This document shows, piece by piece, positions 1-6,933 of a stretch of DNA of 14,192 nucleotides (positions are counted from its first letter, which is position 1; every line of letters starts with the position of its first letter). The stretch is from an uncultured Collinsella sp. (GTDB lineage Bacteria > Actinomycetota > Coriobacteriia > Coriobacteriales > Coriobacteriaceae): assembly GCA_900544385.1 (NCBI GenBank), contig UQVD01000054.1, positions 1 to 14,192 of the forward strand. Direction: 5' to 3'. The position numbers and the translations under genes were made by a program. Under the pieces are notes generated by a model. The model worked only from the letters and a program-made list of their open reading frames with translations. It was not told the origin of the DNA and made no database searches.

Positions 1-46
1 AGATACTGATCGGTCTCGTGGGCTCGGAGATGTGTATAAGAGACAG
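1..46 (+). other. Illumina Nextera adapter (non-genomic)
   Basis: Positions 13-46 match the 34-base Nextera read-2 transposase adapter exactly, from GTCTCGTGGGCTCGG to the mosaic end AGATGTGTATAAGAGACAG. The four bases before an 8-base block (1-4, AGAT) match the 3' end of the P7 flow-cell oligo, and 5-12 (ACTGATCG) sit where the i7 index belongs. From memory this equals the Nextera XT index N727. The whole block is library sequence left on the contig end, so the genomic sequence starts at 47. Confidence 0.97.
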
Positions 47-682
47 ATGCATAAGCTTATAGCGATACATTTTGCGATCGGCATCCATCGTCATCTGGCG
101 ACGCGTGTCGCCAGCAAGTGGATCGACGCGCGAGCAGCCAAAGCTAAAGCTGCCGATCATGGGCGCCTTGCCACCTGAGCTCGCCTCGATCAGCCCGGCA
201 CGTACCTGCTCCAAGCGCTGCTCGAGTTCGGTCTCGTTTGCGGAGAGCGAGATAAGCACAAACTCGTCTCCACCGATACGGAACAGCATCTCATCGTGCT
301 CCATGGTTTCGGAGAGCGTGCGGCAGATGCCCAGAATATAGCGATTGCCTTCGGCGTGGCCAAACCTATCATTGCAATGCTTGAGATGGTCGATGTCAAT
401 ATAGGCGCAGGTGAAGGGATCGCCTTTGCGCCAGAGTTGCTCGACGTGACGGTCGAATCCGTTGCGGTTGCCCAAGTTGGTTAGCGGATCGATATAGGCG
501 TTGCGCTCAAGCAGCTGGCGCTCTTGTTGCAGGATGGCATGCGTCTTTTGCAGTTGCTCACCAACGGCGCGTAGCTCAGCAGGCAGCGCGGCAACATCGA
601 GTTCGGCGGTCGAGACGCCGTTCGCAAGTCGCTGAAGATAGGCAATAATCGATTGCTCGCCCAGGCGATATGATTCGTTCAT
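47..682 (-). CDS. diguanylate cyclase (GGDEF), 3'-truncated by contig end
   Basis: This is probably a cytoplasmic diguanylate cyclase that makes c-di-GMP from two GTP. The start is ATG at 682, nine bases after a strong AAGGAGG (692-698). 212 residues are present. An N-terminal helical segment of about 60 residues, likely coiled coil, precedes the GGDEF domain. That domain shows DPLTNLGNR, YIDIDHLKHCND, FGHAEGNRYI and an intact RIGGDEF, with GGDEF at residues 137-141. No RxxD inhibitory site lies at the usual place upstream of it. No membrane segment is visible. The frame stays open into the adapter, so the true C-terminus is missing and further domains could follow. It is a close paralogue of the N-terminal domain of the 905-residue protein next to it. 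Confidence 0.93.
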
Positions 683-717
683 GATGGATAACCTCCTTGG
701 GCGGAACAACGGTTTGT

Positions 718-751
718 ATCATATCCCCAATTTGGTTTGAAGTGGGGATAT
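718..751 (-). promoter_or_regulatory. inverted repeat over probable -10 of the truncated GGDEF gene
   Basis: The arms ATATCCCCA (721-729) and TGGGGATAT (743-751) are perfect 9-bp inverted repeats with a 13-base spacer. On the minus strand the repeat runs into TATGAT (718-723), a 5/6 match to a -10 box about 36 bases upstream of the GGDEF start. No convincing -35 is visible. There is no T-tract on either side, so an operator fits better than a terminator. Confidence 0.45.
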
Positions 752-809
752 AAGTTAGCCAATGGGGACAAATGCCCCCTTCGGCGGCGGCGTTTTGCGC
801 GCGAGCGTA

Positions 810-3527
810 TCAGTTGTTATTGCCGCCATCGAGCAATGCCTCAAAATTCTTCGCCGGCATGGGGCGGTAGTAGAGGAAGCCCTGAGCGTAGCGGGCGCCC
901 ATTTGTCGTAGCATGTTCGCCTGCTCATTTGTCTCGACGCCTTCAACCACGACGGGCAGATGGAGCGACTGCGCCATTTCGAGCATCGATGAAATGATTT
1001 GCGTGCTGCGGCCTTGATCGCGGTCGGTGGGCACAAAGGTGCGGTCGAGCTTGATGACGTCGACGTTGACGTTCTTGAGCATCGCGAGCGTGGACTGGCC
1101 GGTGCCAAAATCGTCCATGTAGGTCGAGAAGCCACGGGTGTGCAGATCCGCGGTCAGCTTATCCACGGCCTCGGACTCTCCGGTATAGGCGGTCTCGGTG
1201 ATCTCGATGTGCATGAGTTCGGGCGGCAGGTTGTACTGGGCGGCGAGCGACCCCATATGCTCGGCGACATCGCAGGCAAGAATGTCTACGCGCGACACAT
1301 TGAGGGAAATCGGAACCACGCGAAGTCCTCGATTGAGGCGCTCGCGGAGCCACATGGCGACGCCCTGCCAAACATATTTGTCGAGCGTCACTACAAAGCC
1401 GCTTTCCTCGAGTGCGGGGATAAACGTTGCGGGCGAAATGAGAGAGCCGTTCTTGTCAATCCAGCGGGTGAGTGCTTCGGCGCCAATAATCTCGCCGGTT
1501 TCCATATCGACCTGGGGCTGAAGATAGTACGTGATGCGACCATTTGACAGCGCGTACTGGAATTCGGTCAGCGTGCGGTTGAACGCGATTTCGCGCTTGT
1601 ACTCCTCGGGGCAAAAAATGGCAATGCGCTCCTTAAAGTCGTTTTTTGCGCGCCGATTGGTAAACATGGCCTTTGCCTGCGCATCGATGGTGATCTCCTC
1701 ATTGGAATCGATGGGGTAAACGCCCATGGACGGCCAAAAACCTACGCCGCCATCATGCCTGGCTACTGCCTCGCGAACGCGGTTGTAGATTTGATGGACG
1801 GTGATGTGCTTAAAGGGGATGAGTACGCAAAAGTCATCTTGGCCCCAGTACCCTGCGACGCCCATATCGGCATTCTCGATGTCCTTGAGGACCGTGCCCA
1901 CATCGGCAAGCAGGCGGTCGCCTTCGGCCTGTCCATACCATTCATTAAACAGGCGCATGTGGCCCATGTCGACCGTGGCGATGCACCAGGTGCCGTTGCG
2001 CCTTGCCTCGAGAAATGCGTTGGCGCGCCGCATAAACTCGCTGGGTCGATAGAGACCCGTGAGCGAGTCGATACGTTCGGCTATGGCGCTTTTGCGCTCC
2101 GCCTCGGGTATGGGGAGGCTGTCGTTGGGAACAAGCCCGCCGGCCGTGCGAAGGCGACGGTCGAGTTCGCCTAAAACGGCGGTCGCTTGATGGGTTAAGT
2201 GCTCGTAAAAGGCCGGGACGACAAGGCAGACGGGAGTAATGGTGTCGCCTGCGATTCGAACAGGAGCGAAAACGGCCTCTTTAAGGTGGCGGGTCAGTTG
2301 CTCGAATGCCTCGTGGTCTAGGTCGTTGCTGAGCACGACGAACTGAACGCTTCGTGAACGGTAGACCCGGCTCCTGCCGCGAGTGATCGACAGCATGCGG
2401 CCTGCGTATTCGGCAAGCATGTTGTCGACAGCCTCGGCCCCGTAGAGCTCGTTGAGCTTTGTCGTGCCACGAACGCGCACCGCTATAAGCCCTGTCTCGC
2501 AACGATCGCGGCGGCAGGCGTCGATGGCGTTGGCCAGCATGCGCTGCGTTCCGAGGCCTGTGGCAGCGTCGACGGTTTCGGCAAGTGAGTGGTTGACGAG
2601 CTCGCCGACATAGAGCGAGGGGACATTTCCGTCGCCGTCGATACGAAACCCGCGAGCACGGCAAAGGACGTAGTCGCCGACGGCGTTGCGCACACGATAC
2701 TGCATGACGCGACGGTGCTTGGTGCCGTTGTAGACTTGGTCGATGTCGTTGATGCAGGCCTCAAGGTCGTCGGGATGGACGCGCGTTTTCCAGTAATCGC
2801 GACAGTTGTCTATGTGCTCCGAGGGAAGGCCAAGATCGCGCAAGGCACCTTGTGACCAAAGGGTGCGATGTTTGTCCAAGTTCACGATAAAGAAATAACG
2901 GCCCTCGTTGAGCATCGAAAAGGCGTCAAAAATTCGATCGCTTATTTCGAAGTCGTCGGCGTGAACTTGCGTGATATTGCGTCGATCGAGGTGCATGGCA
3001 TGACGTAGCTTGTAGTCGTACATGCGATGGTCGGCATCGAGCGTCATGCGATTGGAAGCTTCGCCCAGGGCGGGGTCGGCATGTGACACTCCGTAGCTAA
3101 ACGAGTGGGGCATCTCGGAATCGTTGTTTCTGAGCAGAACCGTTCGGCAGTGTTTCAGACGTTCGGCGAGGTCGTCCTCGGTTGCAATCGTAGATAGGAT
3201 GGCAAACTCGTCGCCGCCTATGCGAAACGCCGCTTCGCCCACCTTCATATACAGCTTAAGATAGAGACTTACCTGCAAGATATAGCGGTTGCCCTCGTCA
3301 TGCCCAAAGACGTCGTTGCAGTGCTTGAGATTGTCGATATCGATGAACGCCATGGTAACGGGGGTGTCCTGCTCCCAGAGCTCCTCGAGGGAACGGGCAA
3401 AGCCGCCACGGTTGCCAAGCCCGGTAAGCTGGTCGGTAAAGGCGGTCCTAATCAGATCATCCTGACGCTCGAGAAGGTCACGGACGGTCTTTTCGAGCGT
3501 TTCGGTGTAATTGCTGACAGTATCCAT
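810..3527 (-). CDS. GGDEF-PAS-GGDEF-GGDEF-EAL c-di-GMP signalling protein
   Basis: This is a soluble 905-residue multidomain c-di-GMP protein. Residues about 30-180 form a canonical GGDEF domain (DQLTGLGNR, FIDIDNLKHCND, GGDEF at 104-108) without a proper RxxD inhibitory site. Residues about 200-315 resemble a PAS domain of the PAS_3 type (HPDD at 251-254). Residues about 320-460 are a decayed GGDEF domain with SRSVQF at the active-site loop. Residues about 485-635 are a second degenerate one with GQDDF (562-566). Residues about 650-900 form an EAL phosphodiesterase domain. Its family metal and catalytic positions are all present: E684, N743, E775, D805/D806, K826, E862 and Q882. Net phosphodiesterase activity is therefore likely. 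The degenerate domains may bind GTP or act as regulators. The ATG start has only a weak ribosome binding site but fits the alignment with the neighbouring paralogue. Confidence 0.93.
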   Translation of the reverse strand: MDTVSNYTETLEKTVRDLLERQDDLIRTAFTDQLTGLGNRGGFARSLEELWEQDTPVTMAFIDIDNLKHCNDVFGHDEGNRYILQVSLYLKLYMKVGEAAFRIGGDEFAILSTIATEDDLAERLKHCRTVLLRNNDSEMPHSFSYGVSHADPALGEASNRMTLDADHRMYDYKLRHAMHLDRRNITQVHADDFEISDRIFDAFSMLNEGRYFFIVNLDKHRTLWSQGALRDLGLPSEHIDNCRDYWKTRVHPDDLEACINDIDQVYNGTKHRRVMQYRVRNAVGDYVLCRARGFRIDGDGNVPSLYVGELVNHSLAETVDAATGLGTQRMLANAIDACRRDRCETGLIAVRVRGTTKLNELYGAEAVDNMLAEYAGRMLSITRGRSRVYRSRSVQFVVLSNDLDHEAFEQLTRHLKEAVFAPVRIAGDTITPVCLVVPAFYEHLTHQATAVLGELDRRLRTAGGLVPNDSLPIPEAERKSAIAERIDSLTGLYRPSEFMRRANAFLEARRNGTWCIATVDMGHMRLFNEWYGQAEGDRLLADVGTVLKDIENADMGVAGYWGQDDFCVLIPFKHITVHQIYNRVREAVARHDGGVGFWPSMGVYPIDSNEEITIDAQAKAMFTNRRAKNDFKERIAIFCPEEYKREIAFNRTLTEFQYALSNGRITYYLQPQVDMETGEIIGAEALTRWIDKNGSLISPATFIPALEESGFVVTLDKYVWQGVAMWLRERLNRGLRVVPISLNVSRVDILACDVAEHMGSLAAQYNLPPELMHIEITETAYTGESEAVDKLTADLHTRGFSTYMDDFGTGQSTLAMLKNVNVDVIKLDRTFVPTDRDQGRSTQIISSMLEMAQSLHLPVVVEGVETNEQANMLRQMGARYAQGFLYYRPMPAKNFEALLDGGNNN

Positions 3528-3581
3528 GTTCTAAGCGGCTTTCTGAGGTCGGGGCGGATTGCGTCGGGCGAGCTCGTTGTG

Positions 3582-3613
3582 TACATGCATCGTTGCTCAG
3601 CGCTTTGCATGTA
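3582..3613 (-). repeat. inverted repeat in the leader of the GGDEF/EAL gene
   Basis: TACATGCA (3582-3589) and TGCATGTA (3606-3613) are perfect 8-bp arms with a 16-base spacer. They lie 55-86 bases upstream of the 905-residue gene, inside its probable untranslated leader. This could be an RNA hairpin or an operator. There is no T-tract. Confidence 0.4.
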
Positions 3614-3664
3614 TCCAGGCCCCCGCCTTGCCGCGTTATTGAGTTAATTTGCCGGCTAATGTTC

Positions 3665-3679
3665 GCTGTTGATAACAGC
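3665..3679. repeat. 15-bp palindrome GCTGTT-GAT-AACAGC
   Basis: Perfect 6-bp arms surround a 3-base centre in the 324-bp region between the divergent GGDEF/EAL and patatin-like genes. Its compact symmetry resembles a dimeric repressor site. It sits just downstream of the minus-strand TATAAT box at 3705-3710. The regulator is unknown. Confidence 0.35.
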
Positions 3680-3697
3680 TGAGTAGTGTAAACAATA

Positions 3698-3721
3698 GTG
3701 CACAATTATATATGGGTGCAC
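3698..3721 (-). promoter_or_regulatory. probable promoter of the GGDEF/EAL gene flanked by GTGCAC sites
   Basis: The minus strand carries a perfect TATAAT at 3710-3705. It is flanked symmetrically by two GTGCAC palindromes (3698-3703 and 3716-3721), whose centres are 18 bp apart. No good -35 is visible, which suggests activator dependence or a false call. If real, the transcript has a leader of about 170 bases before the start at 3527. I see nothing else definite in 3614-3809 apart from the palindrome at 3665-3679. Confidence 0.4.
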
Positions 3722-3809
3722 ATGCTGTGGGCGGCTATTATTCGACAAGCGGTAGCGCGACGATGCGATGTTCGATAAAAATGCGACTGGGACGATATAT
3801 GTTGACGGG

Positions 3810-3815
3810 TATACT
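3810..3815 (+). promoter_or_regulatory. candidate -10 box (TATACT) of the patatin-like gene
   Basis: TATACT lies 36 bases before the chosen start at 3852. The same hexamer stands at similar distances before the HAD gene and the deformylase-like gene. There is no clear -35. An alternative reading is TTGACG (3802-3807), a 16-base spacer and TTTAAA (3824-3829). Confidence 0.35.
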
Positions 3816-3851
3816 TGTCCCGGTTTAAAACGCAGGAACGGAGATGGTCGC

Positions 3852-4721
3852 ATGGCACAGTCAAATATGACGCGCACGGTGGGGCTGGCGCTCGAGGGAG
3901 GCGGCTACCGCGGTATGTATACGGCGGGCGTGCTCGACGTTTGGATGGAGCACGGTTTGACCTGCGACCATATGGTGGGCGTCTCGGCGGGCGCGGCATT
4001 TGGCTACAACTTTAAATCGCGCCAGATCGGCCGCGCCATTCGCTATAACAAGGCCTATTGCGCCGACAAGCGCTATGCGAGCGTGACCAGCTGGCTGCGA
4101 ACCGGCGATATGTTCAATGCCGACTTTGCTTATCACGAGGTGCCTATCGAGCGCGATCCCATCGACTTGGAGGCGTATCGCGCCTGCCCCATGCGATTTA
4201 CGTGCGTGTGTACCGATATCGAGACGGGCAAGGCCGTCTATCACGATCTGCCGTATGGCGACGAGCGCGATATCGAGTGGATCCGGGCGTCGTCGGCAAT
4301 TCCCGTGGCGACGCGTCCTGTCGCCATTGAGGGCCGCAAGTACCTGGATGGCGGCGTGGCTGATTCTATTCCCAGTGCATGGCTGTTTGCGCAGGGGTAT
4401 GACCGCAATATCGCGGTGCTCACGCAACCGGCGGGCTTTGTGAAGCAGCCCAACAGCGTGATGCCCATGCTGCGTCGCGTGTTCCGTCACTATCCGGAGT
4501 TTGTCGCAGCGCTTGAGCATCGGCATGAGGTCTACAATGCCACGCTCGATGATGTGGCACGTCGTGAGGCCGCCGGCGATATCTTTGTGGTGCGTCCGAG
4601 CGAATCGGTGAAAGTGTCGTCGCTGTGCCGCGAGCCCGATGAGCTCGAGCGCATCTATCAGATTGGTCGCCGCGATGCGGAGGCAACCTTGCCGGCACTG
4701 GAGACATATCTGGCAGGGTAG
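3852..4721 (+). CDS. patatin-like phospholipase family protein
   Basis: This is a predicted serine acyl hydrolase of the bacterial patatin family (YjjU-like) that would cleave lipid acyl esters in the cytoplasm. It has 289 residues. The oxyanion-hole motif GGGYRG is at 16-21. The nucleophile elbow GVSAG is at 43-47 with Ser45, and the dyad aspartate is in DGG at 166-168. All three patatin motifs are intact and in the usual order. No signal peptide or membrane segment is seen. An in-frame ATG at 3768 would add 28 residues. The start at 3852 is preferred because AGGAACGGAG (3834-3843) precedes it at good spacing and the protein then begins just before the conserved GLALEGGG strand. It is a single gene, divergent from the GGDEF/EAL gene and convergent with thiE. 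Its physiological substrate cannot be read from the sequence. Confidence 0.92.
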   Translation: MAQSNMTRTVGLALEGGGYRGMYTAGVLDVWMEHGLTCDHMVGVSAGAAFGYNFKSRQIGRAIRYNKAYCADKRYASVTSWLRTGDMFNADFAYHEVPIERDPIDLEAYRACPMRFTCVCTDIETGKAVYHDLPYGDERDIEWIRASSAIPVATRPVAIEGRKYLDGGVADSIPSAWLFAQGYDRNIAVLTQPAGFVKQPNSVMPMLRRVFRHYPEFVAALEHRHEVYNATLDDVARREAAGDIFVVRPSESVKVSSLCREPDELERIYQIGRRDAEATLPALETYLAG

Positions 4722-4743
4722 AGGCCGCTGCCGCCATCTCGGC

Positions 4744-4789
4744 GGAAAGCGCATCCCGGAATGGAGGTCCAAACTGGGATGCGCTTTCC
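4744..4789. terminator. hairpin between convergent genes, probable bidirectional terminator
   Basis: GGAAAGCGCATCCC (4744-4757) and GGGATGCGCTTTCC (4776-4789) form a perfect 14-bp stem with an 18-base loop, between the stop of the patatin-like gene and the stop of thiE. Each strand reads AAA before and TTT after the GC-rich inner stem, but there is no long T-tract. Confidence 0.7.
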
Positions 4790-4833
4790 ATTGCTGAAGA
4801 TGTGAGGCTGCGAATCGGCTGCTCGGCTTATGC

Positions 4834-5529
4834 CTATGCCTGCTGCCAGGTATCGACAAGCTCCTTGGCGGCGACGTAGGGGTCGTCGGCACTGCAGACG
4901 GCGCTCACCACAAAGAAGCCATCGACGCCGGTGGCCTTGAGCTGCGGCAGGTCGGCCGTCTTGACGCCGCCGCCCACTACGATGGGCACGGGGCTTGCCG
5001 CGTGGAGTGCGGCCAGGTCCTCAAAGCTCTTGGTGATGATGGAGCCATCGGCCGCGCGTCCGCAGTCGCGCTTGGTCTCGGTCTCGTGGAGCGGGCCGAT
5101 GCCCAGGTAGTCGACCAGGCTCATGTCGGCGGTCTTGACGTACTCGAGCATCTCTTCGCAACGGGCCGAAAGGCCCACGATGGCATCGGGGCCCAGAAGC
5201 TTGCGGCAGACCTCGACGGGAATGTCGCTCTGGCCCACGTGCACGCCGTCGACGGCAATACCCTGCTCGCGTGCGGCAAGCACACAGTCCAGACGGTCGT
5301 CGATCAGCAAGGCGACCTGACCGGTCTTGCCGGCCTGAGCGATTGCCTGCGCGGCGTCGCCGGTCAGCGCAATGATCTCGCGGGCGCTTGCCACCTTGGA
5401 GCGCACCTGGATGCAGGTAAAGCCGGCATCGAGTGCCTGGGCCACCACATCGCCCACGGGGCGCCCGAGCGTGTTTTCGGGGCCGAGTACCAGATAGGCC
5501 GAGATATCAAGGTTGTCGCGGATGCTCAT
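4834..5529 (-). CDS. thiE: thiamine phosphate synthase
   Basis: ThiE joins hydroxymethylpyrimidine diphosphate to thiazole phosphate, giving thiamin monophosphate. It is a cytoplasmic TIM-barrel enzyme. The 231 residues carry the family blocks in order: QVRSK (substrate loop), LLIDDR (usually with NDR, here DDR), GVHVGQSDIP, DYLGIGPLHETETK (diphosphate-binding GPxxxTxTK type), VVGGGV and VVSAV. Length is normal for the family. It is the last gene of the thiM operon, and its ATG overlaps the preceding stop by four bases (ATGA, 5526-5529), implying translational coupling. The operon is under the TPP riboswitch at 6863-6778. No thiC, thiG or thiD is in the window, so this locus looks like salvage of the two ring precursors. 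Confidence 0.95.
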   Translation of the reverse strand: MSIRDNLDISAYLVLGPENTLGRPVGDVVAQALDAGFTCIQVRSKVASAREIIALTGDAAQAIAQAGKTGQVALLIDDRLDCVLAAREQGIAVDGVHVGQSDIPVEVCRKLLGPDAIVGLSARCEEMLEYVKTADMSLVDYLGIGPLHETETKRDCGRAADGSIITKSFEDLAALHAASPVPIVVGGGVKTADLPQLKATGVDGFFVVSAVCSADDPYVAAKELVDTWQQA

Positions 5530-5867
5530 CGTGCTTCCTCCTGCTTTTTGATCTGTGCTTCCATGCGCTCGAGTTTGCCGGTCATGGTGTCGGTAAATCC
5601 GGGTCGAATATCGGCTTTGAGCACGACTTCGGTGCGGATGCCCTTGCTCGCCAACACAAAGGTTGCGTCGCGCACGACCTGCATGACCTCGTCCCAGTCG
5701 CCCTCGATTTCGGTGAACATCGAGGTGGTGCGGTTGGGAAGGCCGCTCTCGCGAATGACGCGCACGACCTCGGCGACCTCGGCGGATAGCTCATCGCCGG
5801 TGCCGCATGGGGCGATGGCCACAGCGACGAGCGTGTTCATGCCGGCATTGGTTGCGGGCTCGGACAT
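5526..5867 (-). CDS. MTH1187-family thiamine-binding protein
   Basis: A 113-residue protein of the MTH1187/YqgV (DUF77, Thiamine_BP) family. These are small ferredoxin-like-fold cytoplasmic proteins that bind thiamin-related ligands; no catalysis is established. The family pattern is visible: strand VAVAIAPCGTG, then SAEVAEVVRVIRESGL, then FTEIEGDWDEVMQVV, and late IRTEVVLKADIRPG. It lies between thiM and thiE, three bases after the thiM stop and overlapping thiE by four bases, with its GAGGAGG inside the end of thiM. Position and riboswitch control support a role in thiamin salvage, perhaps as a carrier or sensor of pyrimidine or thiazole intermediates; that role is inferred. Confidence 0.9.
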   Translation of the reverse strand: MSEPATNAGMNTLVAVAIAPCGTGDELSAEVAEVVRVIRESGLPNRTTSMFTEIEGDWDEVMQVVRDATFVLASKGIRTEVVLKADIRPGFTDTMTGKLERMEAQIKKQEEAR

Positions 5868-5870
5868 GGC

Positions 5871-6710
5871 TTATGCCTCCTCGAGCTCGAGTCGGTTATC
5901 GGCGATGTCCTGGGCGCTCGCGCGGTAGAGCTCGTCGATAAAGGCGACCTTAAAGCTCGCCGGGGCATCGGCGACGGCGGCAGCACGCGTGCCAGCGACG
6001 TTGTAGACGGCGGTACCGCAGACGGCTGCCGTAAACGGATCGGCGGCGCAGGCATACACGGCCAGCACGCCGCCCTGCGAGCAGCCGCAGCCGGTGATCT
6101 TGGACATGAGCGGGCTGCCGCCGTGGGACTTGGCCACGGTCGTGCCGTCGGTGATCAGGTCGACTTCGCCCGAGACGACTACGGCGCCACCGGTGTAGCG
6201 GGCGAGCGCCACCGCGGCATTGCGGGCGGCGTCTACCGTGTCGGTGGTATCGACACCGCGTACGCGGCTCAGATCGGCCGCCTCGCCCTCAAGACCCCAT
6301 AGGCCGGCGAGCGCGATAATCTCGGAGGCGTTGCCGCGCACGATGGCGGGCTTATACTGCTTGAGCTCGTTTACCAACTGGGTGCGCAGGCTACCGATGC
6401 CCAGGCCCACCGGATCGAGCACCCAGGGCTTGCCGGCGTCGTGTGCCGCCTTCGCCGCGCGGGGAATCGTCTGCTCGTAGATGGGGAAGAGCGTGCCCAT
6501 GTTGAGATAGATGGCGCCGCCGCCGGCAACGAGCGCCTCGCCCTCGTCGGGCAGATAGACCATGGCGGCCGATCCGCCCACGGCGAGCTGCGCGTTGGCG
6601 ACAAAGTCGATCGTCACCGTGTTGGTGATGGAGCCTGCCATCGGATTGGTGGCGCGAATCTCCTCCACGGCCTTGACCACATTTTGCTTAAGCTGTTCCG
6701 AATCAATCAC
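5871..6710 (-). CDS. thiM: hydroxyethylthiazole kinase
   Basis: ThiM phosphorylates 4-methyl-5-(2-hydroxyethyl)thiazole so that ThiE can use it. The protein has about 279 residues in a ribokinase-like fold. Recognisable blocks are NTVTIDFVAN near the start, VLDPVGLG (about 97-104), RGNASEI (about 125-131), VVVSGEVDLITDG, and the catalytic region ITGCGC (Cys208/Cys210). The start is taken as GTG at 6710, eight bases after a strong AAGGAGG. The ATG at 6824 lies inside the riboswitch aptamer and upstream of its terminator, so it cannot be the start. First gene of a three-gene operon whose transcription is switched off by thiamin pyrophosphate. Confidence 0.94.
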   Translation of the reverse strand: MIDSEQLKQNVVKAVEEIRATNPMAGSITNTVTIDFVANAQLAVGGSAAMVYLPDEGEALVAGGGAIYLNMGTLFPIYEQTIPRAAKAAHDAGKPWVLDPVGLGIGSLRTQLVNELKQYKPAIVRGNASEIIALAGLWGLEGEAADLSRVRGVDTTDTVDAARNAAVALARYTGGAVVVSGEVDLITDGTTVAKSHGGSPLMSKITGCGCSQGGVLAVYACAADPFTAAVCGTAVYNVAGTRAAAVADAPASFKVAFIDELYRASAQDIADNRLELEEA

Positions 6711-6732
6711 TGCACATGCCTCCTTGGCATAG

Positions 6733-6762
6733 AAAAGGGGCGCTGTGCATAGACAGCGCCCC
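6733..6762 (-). terminator. riboswitch-controlled intrinsic terminator
   Basis: On the minus strand GGGGCGCTGT (6762-6753), a 6-base loop and ACAGCGCCCC (6746-6737) form a perfect 10-bp stem followed at once by TTTT (6736-6733). It sits between the TPP aptamer and the thiM ribosome binding site, so it is the expression platform. TPP binding would favour this terminator. Confidence 0.92.
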
Positions 6763-6777
6763 TGTAAAGGCGGCATG

Positions 6778-6863
6778 CTCCCTACGCCAGCATTAACTGA
6801 CAGGTTCAAAGGATTGGGCCCCATGCCCTCTCAGCCTTGTGGTTTGCACCGCCGGCACTCCCG
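6778..6863 (-). ncRNA. TPP riboswitch (THI element)
   Basis: The minus strand begins CGGGAGTGCCGGC (6863-6851), followed by CTGAGAGGGC (6834-6825), TTTGAACCTGTCAG (6810-6797) and ATGCTGGCGTAGGGAG (to 6778). These are the conserved THI-box segments in the right order and spacing for a TPP aptamer. It is followed by a terminator and then thiM, so transcription attenuation by thiamin pyrophosphate is the expected mode. Confidence 0.96.
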
Positions 6864-6882
6864 CATCGAATCTGTTGTTCCC

Positions 6883-6903
6883 TATACTAGCGCACCGTTA
6901 CAA
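6883..6903 (+). promoter_or_regulatory. candidate promoter of the HAD/LysR operon
   Basis: TATACT (6883-6888) is followed eight bases later by GTTACAA (6897-6903), near the expected transcription start, 31 bases before the ATG at 6934. No clear -35 is seen. The region also holds the promoter of the divergent thiamin operon. The same TATACT/GTTACAA pair precedes the deformylase-like gene. Confidence 0.4.
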
Positions 6904-6933
6904 TGGTTGCGGTGAAAATGACTGGGGGACTCT

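Noticed and set aside
721..751. terminator of the GGDEF/EAL gene
   Set aside because: The hairpin has no T-tract and lies against the next gene's probable -10, so an operator is more likely.
3528..3697. c-di-GMP riboswitch in the GGDEF/EAL leader
   Set aside because: The conserved segments of the GEMM-type aptamer are not present.
3768..3851. 28-residue extension of the patatin-like protein
   Set aside because: No ribosome binding site; it would run through the promoter candidates; the start at 3852 has a good one.
3861..4892. 343-residue minus-strand open frame
   Set aside because: It is antisense to the patatin-like gene and the end of thiE and has no family features; it is a product of GC-rich codon use.
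5002..5928. 308-residue plus-strand open frame
   Set aside because: It is antisense to thiE, the thiamin-binding gene and thiM, all of which are clearly recognised.
6711..6824. N-terminal extension of ThiM from the ATG at 6824
   Set aside because: It would be encoded by the TPP aptamer and its terminator; the GTG at 6710 has the ribosome binding site and matches the family start.
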